From positions 1,178,001-1,242,000 of the forward strand of contig JBBELK010000328.1 of the NCBI GenBank assembly GCA_037783545.1: a stretch of DNA of 64,000 nucleotides. Direction: 5' to 3'. Numbering within the stretch: position 1 is the first letter of the stretch; the number at the start of each line of letters is the position of its first letter. Shown here piece after piece: positions 29,901 to 41,900 of the stretch. The notes below the pieces were generated by a model. That model was not told the origin of the DNA. It saw only the letters and a list, made by a program, of their open reading frames with translations, and searched no databases. The translations under genes were made by a program, and so were the position numbers. Source of the DNA: Henricia sp. BOLD:AAB3569. Lineage: Eukaryota > Echinodermata > Asteroidea > Spinulosida > Echinasteridae.

Positions 29901-32900
29901 ACCGTATATGGGAACTCTTTGGTACGAACAACAAACAACAACACACAACCCAGCGCGTGTGATTTGATTAGCCTAGCAACGCATAAACACTGTGGCGAGC
30001 TTGCATAAATAATGAGCCTCCACCCTCCAGGATTGTAAGTGCAGCTGCCCTACTCGGGCAAGGTATGGAGCGCGGTGGGGTGTATTGACAAGGCTGTCTT
30101 TAATAATAAATGTCAGGAAGTCAACTGTTGTCATCTAAGGATCAACCATAGCTTGATGAATTTAGTCTGCAGATATTGTGCAAGGAATAAGAGAATTTGA
30201 AGTACAATGTACCTGTCAGCTGCTACGATGAACTCCTTGAAGAACTCTTGGCATCCATGGAAGGCAGGAGGGGGACTTGGGCCAGCAGAGGTAGTAGGGA
30301 TTGAGAATCGCTCCTCAAGCCTGTATGAACAATGAAGGAAAACAATGTAAACTGATGTGAAGCTGCGGTTAATCTTTGAGCATTACACTACCACTTGGGT
30401 GTTCCAAAATACGAAGAAATACAACGGTCAAACATGAAACATTTATCTGTCTGTTTCAACATTTAAAATATATCTCTACAGATTCTGAACCAGTGGCAAT
30501 ATTATAAGTACTTTACAACAGGGTCAATAATTAGACAGTGACAAATCAGCAACATTGGTGTGATGCATGGGAGACTCTTCAGTGACATACAATGCAAAAT
30601 ACATCACATGTGTGTCAGACACACCTCCCACCGCAGACGTCCCATTGTCCATCTTTTGTTTGGACTTAGTTTTTTTGGCGACTGCTCTAATTTGTTTTGT
30701 ACACGATTCTAAACCGCGGACGTCCTTAGAAATCGCGGACCCAATTGTTCCTATTGTTAAACGTCCCCAATTTGAATACAGAAACCCGCACACAAGTACC
30801 ACAGATGTACGGTGTATTTCTAAAACAACCATTCCAGAATGCAATTTGTGTATGCACATACGCTGGGTAATGCCTGACACACAAGACATTTCATGAAACA
30901 TGTAACAGAACGTTTATTTGATCAAAATATTCACCTATCCAACACCCGCCAAAAAGACCAAACTGTCAAAATGTCACCTGTATTGTAGTGCGCATCAGCA
31001 TGGAGTGAATTTGGAGATAAACGACACACTGACAACTGACAAATCACAAAATCACAAAATATTTTCCACTTGTTATTTCTGTAATTTTAAAAACTGCAGA
31101 ACCATAGTTGATTGCTTTGAAGTCAACAGATTTGGACTGTCACCGGAAGGACAAGCGTCATCATTCTCCTACAACTCGGAAATTTGGAATGTTACCTTTT
31201 GAATTTTTCTGGATTTGTTTTCTTGAGATCCCCTAGAAAGCCTCTCTCCCTGCCGTCATCCCGATGGTCTGAGATCAGACGCTCACCCTGGCACATCTAA
31301 TGTAGGAAGAGTTAACAAATAATACAGCAAGTAGGTTTAATAATGCACTGTCATCTCAATGGTCTGACATCAGAGCACCTCCATGAACATCTACATGTAT
31401 ATACCCAGCACGATATGTGGCGGAGGGACTCTCCCCTAACGCCCCTATACCTCAACACACTCTTCACTTTTGTTAACGCACCAATCCCGCCTAAAAACTG
31501 AAAGGAATTCCTTGGAAATTCCTTGGAGGTTTGAGACACAATGGCAGAACAATGGTAGGGGGGATACCCTCTGCCACATATCAAGCTGCATATGTTGTAC
31601 TTTAGGGTAACTTTTAAAAATGGCCCGACAATGTAAGGTAAAAATATGCAACGATGCATGTCCTCAATGAACAAAAATAACTGCCCTAAAAGATGGCTGT
31701 TATTCGATACAGTCTATAGATGTTGCAGGTCATTGCACCAATATAGACTGGTATCGTCATAGGAAATGGAGAAACAATGATTTACTCTCATTTCTCCACA
31801 ATGGATTGGGACATGGTGAGTCTCAAGTAGTCGTGTCGGTGTTTCCCTGGATTTACAAATTCAGATTAGATTTAGATGTATTGAATACTAACCCTGGTGA
31901 GTTGAGAGCTGAATAGTCGAGCAAAGTGAGCACAGTTAGCAGCATCCACGACGCTCTGAACCAAATCCCTGGCAAAGACAGTTTAAACGTGAACTAAAAT
32001 AAACATTCTACACTCTCAAGAAAAAAAATAAGGAGACAGCTAGAGCTGAAAGCCTAAATACATCATTTGCAGTTGGACACTCTTACTGCCTACCTGATCC
32101 TCTTAGACATGGCTGCCTCCATGCTCCATCCTGGCACCTGGTGATGATCAAGCCACTCGGGTGCTAACTCATAAAACCTGGCCCTAAACCACAAATGACT
32201 GACACTCTTACTGCCTACCTGATACTCTTAGACATGGTTGCCTCCGTGCTCCATCCTGGCACCTGGTGATGATCAAGCCACTCGGGTGCTAACTCATAAA
32301 ACCTGGCCCTAAACCACAAATCACTGACACTCTTACTGCCTACCTGATACTCTTAGACATGGTTGCCTCCGTGCTCCATCCTGGCACCTGGTGATGATCA
32401 AGCCACCTAGGTGCTAACTCATAAAACCTGTCCCTGAACCACAAATCACTGACACTCTTACTGCCTACCTGATCCTCTTAGACATGGCTGCCTCCATGCT
32501 CCATATCCTGGCACCTGGTGATGATCAAGCCACTCGGGTGCTAACTCATAAAACCTGTCATGAAACCACAAATCACTGACACTCTTACTGCCTATACCTG
32601 ATCCTCTTAGACATGATTGCCTCCATGCTCCATCCTGGCACCTGGTGATGATCAAGCCACTCGGGTGCTAACTCATAAAACCTGTCATGAAACCACAAAT
32701 CACTGACACTCTTACTGCCTATACCTGATCCTCTTAGACATGGCTGCCTCCATGCTCCATCCTGGCACCTGGTGATGATCAAGCCACTCGGGTGCTAACT
32801 CATAAAACCTGTCCCTGAACCACAAATCACTGACACTCTTACTGCCTACCTGATCCTCTTAGACATGGCTGCCTCCATGCTCCATCCTGGCACCTGGTGA

Positions 32901-35900
32901 TGATCAAGCCACTCGGGTGCTAACTCATAAAACCTGGCCCTAAACCACAAATGACTGACACTCTTACTGCCTACCTGATACTCTTAGACATGGTTGCCTC
33001 CATGCTCCATCCTGGCACCTGGTGATGATCAAGCCACCCAGGTGCCAACTCATAAAACCTGTCCCTAAACCACAAATCACTGACACTCTTACTGCCTACC
33101 TGATCCTCTTAGACATGGCTGCCTCCATGCTCCATCCTGGCACCTGGTGATGATCAAGCCACTCGGGTGCTAACTCATAAAACCTGGCCCTAAACCACAA
33201 ATGACTGACACTCTTACTGCCTACCTGATACTCTTAGACATGGTTGCCTCCGTGCTCCATCCTGGTACCTGGTGATGATCAAGCCACTCGGGTGCTAACT
33301 CATAAAACCTGGCCCTAAACCACAAATCACTGACACTCTTACTGCCTACCTGATACTCTTAGACATGGTTGCCTCCGTGCTCCATCCTGGCACCTGGTGA
33401 TGATCAAGCCACCCAGGTGCCAACTCATAAAACCTGTCCCTAAACCACAAATCACTGACACTCTTACTGCCTACCTGATCCTCTTAGACATGATTGCCTC
33501 CATGCTCCATCCTGGCACCTGGTGATGATCAAGCCACTCGGGTGCTAACTCATAAAACCCGTCATGAAACCACAAATCACTGACACTCTTACTGCCTATA
33601 CCTGATCCTCTTAGACATGATTGCCTCCATGCTCCATCCTGGCACCTGGTGATGATCAAGCCACTCGGGTGCTAACTCATAAAACCTGTCATGAAACCAC
33701 AAATCACTGACACTCTTACTGCCTATACCTGATCCTCTTAGACATGGCTGCCTCCATGCTCCATCCTGGCACCTGGTGATGATCAAGCCACTCTGGTGCT
33801 AACTCATAAAACCTGTCCCTGAACCACAAATCACTGACACTCTTACTGCCTACCTGATCCTCTTAGACATGGCTGCCTCCATGCTCCATCCTGGCACCTG
33901 GTGATGATCAAGCCACTCGGGTGCTAACTCATAAAACCTGTCCCTGAACCACAAATCACTGACACTCTTACTGCCTACCTGATCCTCTTAGACATGGCTG
34001 CCTCCATGCTCCATCCTGGCACCTGGTGATGATCAAGCCACCCAGGTGCCAACTCATAAAACCTGTCCCTAAACCACAAATCACTGACACTCTTACTGCC
34101 TACCTGATTCTCTTAGACATGGTTGCCTCCGTGCTCCATCCTGGCACCTGGTGATGATCAAGCCACCTAGGTGCTAACTCATAAAACCTGTCCCTAAACC
34201 ACAAATCACTGACACTCTTACTGCCTACCTGATCCTCTTAGACATGGCTGCCTCCATGCTCCATCCTGGCACCTGGTGATGATCAAGCCACTCGGGTGCT
34301 AACTCATAAAACCTGTCCCTAAACCACAAATCACTGACACTCTTACTGCCTACCTGATCCTCTTAGACATGGTTGCCTCCATGCTCCATCCTGGCACCTG
34401 GTGATGATCAAGCCACTCGGGTGCTAACTCATAAAACCTGTCCCTAAACCACAAATCACTGACACTCTTACTGCCTACCTGATCCTCTTAGACATGGTTG
34501 CCTCCGTGCTCCATCCTGGCACCTGGTGATGATCAAGCCACTCGGGTGCTAACTCATAAAACCTGTCCCTAAACCACAAATCACTGACACTCTTACTGCC
34601 TACCTGATCCTCTTAGACATGGTTGCCTCCGTGCTCCATCCTGGCACCTGGTGATGATCAAGCCACCTAGGTGCTAACTCATAAAACTTGTCCCTAAACC
34701 ACAAATCACCGACACTCTTACTGCCTACCTGATCCTCTTAGACATGGTTGCCTCCGTGCTCCATCCTGGCACCTGGTGACGATCAAGCCACTCGGGTGCT
34801 AACTCATAAAACCTGTCCCTAAACCACAAATCACCGACACTCTTACTGCCTACCTGATCCTCTTAGACATGGTTGCCTCCATGCTCCATCCTGGCACCTG
34901 GTGATGATCAAGCCAATATCGGATTAACTCATAAAACTTATCCCTGTTGAGATAAAAAGAAATACAAATCAAGTAAAAAGTAAATCCTTAAATGCCTTAA
35001 AATATCTTTGATAAATTCCTGTTATCTTGACAGCAAATGCCCCACGTTTAGACTCAGGCCATTCTTAGTTAAAAAAATGCCAACCTTACAGAATATTCAA
35101 CTCAAATTTGACGAACATGTAAATAAAAGTTCAATATGGTTTTCTTTTTAGTAGTTGATGACGTTTTCTTATACTGCCCACAAATCCACCAAGAAAGACG
35201 CTCAGTTCACTCACGTCATTACATGTACCGGTACCTCTAATCACTGAGCTCAATTATATCATTCCATTAAACCTTCCCAACTCTCTGGGGAGCATGCAGT
35301 CCTGGCTGCCTGTTTGGCACTCATGAGCTAATCAAACAAGCACCTTTACAGATACCAATGTACTCATTAGCTCCTAGGTGGAGAGAGGCAATTTGTGGCA
35401 AAGTGCCTTGCTGGAGAGCATGACTTGGCCAGGATTCGAACCCATAACATTTAGAATCAAACAGGTCTTGAATACTATGCACTAGATCACTCAGCCACAG
35501 TAGTGATATGCAGTTTTATCAGATCAACTTTGGTGTGATTCTTGCGATAATTACACGCAAGCTATGGGGCCCTATGCCATTTTCACTAAGTTGCTGAAGG
35601 TCACATAGATGTTGGTGTGATGACTACCTTTGTTTCTTGAAGCTATGGAAGGCACCTTCTGAGGGGAAGTTTGTCCTGTTATCAGTGTCTGCCAAGAAGG
35701 GAACCGCCTGGACAGGAGACTTGGCAGTTTGAATGATGGATCTTTGTGCGGTGTTGCAGTCAATAGCAGACTCCAGCTGAGATTTGAGGGCTGGACTGAA
35801 GTCAGATAGGTGAGGCAAATCTGATAATAGCTTGAGGGTTGTCCTGTCCAGGAAGGTCAGCAGCCTGTTAGAGATAGACGGGGAAATGACAAGTGTGTTT

Positions 35901-38900
35901 TCGAGGGTGTCTTAGAACAAAAACTGATAATAAAATGCTAATGTACTCAGTAATTGCTGAAGAAATTTGGAAAATGGCAACCAGTAACTATTACATCTTG
36001 GTGTCTTTCTTATCCAGAATACCTTCATGGATTACTGAGCACCGATGATTCAAAGCAACCAGTAACTATTACATCTTGGTGTCTTTCTTATCCAGAATAC
36101 CTTCATGGATTACTGAGCACCGATGGTTCAAAGCAACCAGTAACTATTACATCTTGGTGTCTTTCTTATTCAGAATACATTCATGGATTACTGAGCACCT
36201 ATGGTCAAAAATAGCTTGGCACCAGATTATGAAAAGGTTCATCAGATAAAAAAGGATAAACAGAACAAAAAGACCAATAATCACCTTAAACGTGGAATTG
36301 TTTCAAAAAAGGGTGCAAGACATGATGCACTGGGTAATAACTGACAGGTTACAGATATGCACATACCAAAACTGCTCATGGAGCACATACACAGCAAACT
36401 GTACACAGTTGTGGATAGAGCACAAATAGTTAACATCTTCCAGGTCACAATGCTTGTTGGTGTTGTCTATAGAGGGCGCACTTCCCTTGGCCGTCAGCAG
36501 GTGCACAATGAAGTAGAGTTCAAGGGTCAGGTTGGGCATCAAACATTCTATACAAAGAACAATACCAGAGAGAGTTAACGTCCCCTGGGTCACAATGCTT
36601 GTTAATGTTGTCTATAGAGGGCGCACTTCCCTTGGCCGTCAGCAGGTGCACAATGAAGTAGAGTTCAAGGGTCAGGTTGGGCATCAAACATTCTACACAA
36701 AGAACAATAGCCAATGATGACACGTACATGTACATGTACATTACATACCCTATGTGGATTGCTGGACAAAGGATGTCCACACTTTGCGGAAAGAGATAAC
36801 GCTATGTGGACTGGCACACGTCCACAGTCAGGTCGTCCAAGCTTTAACATTTACCGGTATATACAAGGTTAGGGGTCAGGGTGGGGGAGTAAGTTTAGGG
36901 TTAGGGTTTAGGTGAAAAAAGTTGTTTGCATTTTGAAACAAGGGTGGCCTTTTGGAACAGTTTATATAACTACACGAGAACGTGTAGAAACTAATTTTCA
37001 CATAAGGTACATGTATGGAACGTAGGGATATATGTGTGTGTGTCCATGGCTAAGATATTAGAAGCCTAAAAGTGAATTTTTGACGTTTACATTTACTTTT
37101 TATTTAGTCCCGATCGCTGTTTAGATTTTTTGCACACACTTTATACATGTACCGGTAGTAGCACATTTCTGAAATATCACCTTGAAGTCCAAATCAAACA
37201 TTGAACAAAAACACCATGGAGGTCCTTGGAATCTCCAGAATTCTGGGCAGTAGTCACTTTTTACCGCTGATTCCTCTAAACAGCAAAAAACTCCTCCAAC
37301 GTAATTTTTCTTTACATTTCTCCAGCAAACTGCACCGATGTTGGAATTCAATAGCCTGATTAATTGCGAACCAATCAGTACATACAGTACATGTAGATAG
37401 CCCGCCCTCTTGTGGTCAACTCATTGTATGATGTCACTGCAGTACAATGAGATGACCACAAGAGGCCAGTACCTGCGAACCCGCTTGGACTCCAATATAT
37501 TGCAAGCCACGTCCCAATGTTAAAAAAGTGATATTTACATGTAGGGTCCAAGTTCCTCGGAGTACCAAGCAACAAGTTGAATAGGTTCCCAATTTCTAAC
37601 TAAAATGTTCTTCAAACATTATACTTTGGTATGGCATAGACTTTTGTTGCCATGGGCAAAGCAAGCCTGGTTAGATTGTCCCTACATGTACCGGTACATG
37701 TAGGGTGACATGGGTGAGTGGATAATTTGGTTTGTTTTGCTCAGTACATGTACCGTACCGGTATGTCCACTATATAAAACAGCATTACCTTTTATGCATG
37801 CCGAGTAGAGATCTGCAAGCTTGTAAACAAACTCTAGATATGTTACTTGATCTCTGCAAGGCGTTGTGAACTCGGACTGACATGAAAACACCGCTGAGGA
37901 CTGGGAAGACTTGACGGGCGTCTTGACTGGAGACTGGATGTCAGAGACTGGATGACTGGATGCTGAATCTTGGCTTGCCTGCTGCTTCAAGCGTTCCAGT
38001 CTTAGAAGCTCTCTTTCCATCTCAAGACCTCGAGAAGAAGAAGGGGTTTGTTGATCTGCAGCTTCATGGGGATTGAGATGGTTTAGATGCGGCTCTTCTT
38101 GGTAGGATTTGGAGAACGCGGGAGCAGTCAGAGGCTGCCGTTTGACTCTGGTTACAAGAGCCTTGCGCTGACCAGTAACAGCTGTTAGTGTGATTCGTCT
38201 TGTTGGAGTGTTTATGTTTATTGACGGAGACGGAGCCCCAACAACGGGGAATTCCTCCGAGTCATCGAGGACAAATTCAGGAGTTTTGCAATCTTGGAAG
38301 ACGGATACTGTCTTAGATTTCAAGGAGCTGTCGCTGTAGGAAGTCTTGTTGCCTTTACCACCGGATCGACGTTTATTGTTGGCAGGAGTCTTTTGGGAAG
38401 TGCTGTCTTTATGATATTGATCGCTTCTCCTTCTTCCTTTAGGATGGTTAAGACTGAAACCATCGGATTTAATGTACTGACCGAGAGTTAGCTGTTCGTC
38501 CTTTTTGTTGAAGGATGGGGAAACTCTTTTTGATCTTGCCTTGTTTTCATTGAGAGGTGTCTTAAGATAGAACTGGCCGTCCTGCAGCCATGTGTCTGCT
38601 TCTGGCAACCTGCTTGGACTTTCAGTCTTACCAAAAACAGGGGTGAGCGTCTCATTAGAAACATCCGACTTCAAAGGACTGGGGCTAAAGAGCTGGGTCC
38701 GATTGAGGCGACGCTGAACATTCCTGTTGCTTGAGTCTTGTTTGAGTGTGCGATGTTCATCAGTGGAGTTCTGGCGCTGCAGGTTGGACCTGCGAAACTT
38801 CTGGGCACTTGCAGGCGTCTTAGCTGGGGACAGTCCTGTTGTAGACGAGCCGTGCACAAGGTGAGAGGTCTGATCACGTAGATAGTTGATGAAAAATGGC

Positions 38901-41900
38901 AAGAACTCGGCCCGGAGAGACTTGTCTTTCAGAATAGCAGTTTCTGTTTCAACCTGTATAAATATTAAATCAATACATGTACATGTAGGTTTAGTGCATG
39001 GGGTTCCAGTGGGTGTCGGTGCACAATCTTTCCAAATATTATTGAAAAGACATATTTTCGGCCTTGTTCCACAGACTTAACACACAGCATGTAGGATCAT
39101 ACCAAACATTTTGTTATTAAATTCAACATTAATTAATTGTCAGGAGTTAATATGCAGAATGCTACAGCAGCCTTGACAAGAATACTGTACATGTACCATG
39201 TATGTCAGAGGCACTTTCCTCGCCATTTTGGCCAGGGAGTGACTCGGCAGAGTGACTCAGTGAGGAGGAAGTTAGCGAGGAGGTAAGAAGGTCAGCGGTG
39301 CAAGTTGACTCCTGACGCCTACCCGGTACGTGCGTGAATGGCCGATTATATGGCTGTGTCTGTGTGCATAGTTGGCCAACTCGACTCGAACCAACTCAAC
39401 CGTTTTGCATCAGTGCTCTTTCTGATCTTGTAGCACACCATTTTACACGGCCTTGTCAGAAAAAAATAATACTGCACCGAGGCAAAAGCTTATCTTCATG
39501 CGAATCCCTGGCACGAAAAATTACGCAAAAGCGAAATTTTCTAATTTTGCAGTGCAAATTTGCAGGAACTTCTTCCCCTGTATAAATACCATACACTATA
39601 CATACATGTACCGGTACACCCTCGCCACTAATTCTTCATAATATGACATGATAACACCCCAGAAAATGTAAATATGGCGAAACATGAATTTAGCAGTGAG
39701 AAAATTTCAAATTTTCCTTTGAAAACACTTTTTTTCCATGATGACTCAAACATCAAAAAAGGATAAAAGGGAGCAAAATTTGGAGTAAAATCAAATTTTC
39801 AGCCAGCGTGGTACCACAGACTTCATGCTAGGCCGCGTCAAAAGGAAAGTAGTTCCGCCAACGCGGATGAATTTTGTTTACACTATTTTAAGCCTAAACT
39901 GGTCCCCTGTCCACATATATACATGTACGTCGTACATGTATATGAGCGAGAGCAGCGTAGTGCACATACCGGTAGACAGGGGACCAGTCTAGGCTTAACA
40001 TAGTGTAAACAAAATCCATCCGCGTTAGTGGGACTACTTTCCTTTTGACGCGATATAGTAGCGAAGTCAAGTCCCCCGTCTGTTCCAGATTTGTCGATTT
40101 TACTCCAAATTTTGCTCCCTTTTATCCTTTTTTGATGTTTGAGTCATCATGGAAAAAGAACGACAAGGGTACAGAAGTCTTGAGATTACAAGGACCTCCA
40201 TGGTGTGCTTTTAAATGTCTGATTTGGAATTTACGGTAAGAATTTTCACACGGGTATTTGGACTCTTGGAGGGCGTGTAAGAATGATCCACACGGCGAAT
40301 GGGGTTAAAATGTTAAGGGGCTAAAAGTGTTATATAAAAAATGATAACGTCCCAATATAAACGTCAAAAACAACACTTTTAGCCTACTAAAAGTAGGGCA
40401 TGTAGGGACTTGGAAAAAAATTCAAAGTTCGATTTTGATTGAAAATATCATCTCACATTACAGATTATTTTCTGTAAATTCTAAAACAGCATTTACCACA
40501 TAAATTGAGCAAGCGGTAGCCGAGATATGCATCTTAGGAATCGGCCGTTTTCCCGCGAAATCGTGCGTGTAAACTGATTAGGAGAAAGCTCGAAGAATGC
40601 GATGCAGTATGAAGCGCCCCCACAGTGACATATTGCGCCAAGCCAATGAAGATATCTTGAACTTCAAGTCTGATTAGTCTTAGTTCAACATGCTGTCTGT
40701 TTTCTGCTCAACTACGGTATAAAGCTTTGTCAGGAAAGCATCAATGCAACAGGAGTACAAAGCACACATGAGGGCGCGCACTACATGTATGTGTAAGAGC
40801 ACATATTTACGCCTGGAATGAAAACCACGCACTTGACGACGCTCACAAAGAGTAAGTGATAATCATTTTTGGGGGCAAAAACAAACAAACAAAGGGCATG
40901 TGTTTTACACTGAAATTTTGCACAAACACAGACAACAATCTCCCTAAACTGTAACTGGTTTCACAAGTTTGTTTCGCAACACAAACTACCCTTTTTGGAC
41001 CAGAAATCTCACCGTCAAACAAACATCTTGCTGTGTTCCAATTTAAATATTTCCAATTTTTGTTTTTTAAATAAATATCGTCAGAAAGTGTTCTTTATTT
41101 TCTGTATATATTAAAAAGTTTGGAATTGAACAATGTTGTGATGTTTTACAGCGCATTTTTCATGATGCGCCACTTCGCATACGGCAGAAATCCACTGCGA
41201 AACTGAGCAGTATTACTGTACCCGGTGCGCGCGCGATGACGTCACATATTTCCAAGTCCCTACTGCAGGGAAGGAAATCAATGATATTGTGTGTTTTTTT
41301 TTGTGTAAGTGCCGACTTACATTTTTTTGAAATGGACCGAGAATAACATGCCGACTTGGGCGAAATGACGACTTACAAATGCCGACTTAGAAACAAACAT
41401 TTCAATGGAAATGCATTGTAGACGATCGGGACTTTCGTCAGACGACCGACTTAGGCGATTTGCCGACTTGTAGTTTTTATGTACGATGTCGAATTGGCCG
41501 GAGTTTACTGTCACTGACTGTACATGTACATCAACAGATCATCAAATTCTAAGATATACTTCCCACTTGCACTTCTGTCGCAAATGTTGCATTTCTGAGA
41601 TAAATAAATGATAAAATTACTGCATCAAGTAAAGCACAAAATGACGCGGCGAGCGTTCTGCGCGTAAGCGCGACAACAGAGGGCGCGCGCGCGTGAATGA
41701 TTAAGTTGTGCACTATTAAACTGAAGGCAATCTTTGAAGGACAAAATGTGATTCCAAAATGTTGATTCCAGGAGGTAATTTCATTCAAATCTTTGTTCAA
41801 TGTATATGAAACAAATACCGAATTTCTTTTCCAAGTCGCTACCGTATGATTGAATAAACAGGTCAACTCGTACGCGAGCCAACTCGTACGCGTGCCAACT

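Larger units (their letters stand above)
27831..30212. other. CDAN1 intron 8: dispersed repeats, SINE, TIR element
   Basis: It contains the dispersed repeat at 27940-28240 (shared with 2260-2570 and 59760-59820), a SINE at 28385-28610 and a TIR element at 28693-29182. The rest, 29190-30212, has a near-palindromic GCATTTTAAAAAATGC at 29377 and no recognisable gene. Confidence 0.5.

Noticed and set aside
30524-30901. Opposed open frames of 109-125 codons near 30.5-30.9 kb
   Set aside because: The stretch is a copy of a dispersed repeat also at 54.3 kb; neither frame resembles a known protein.
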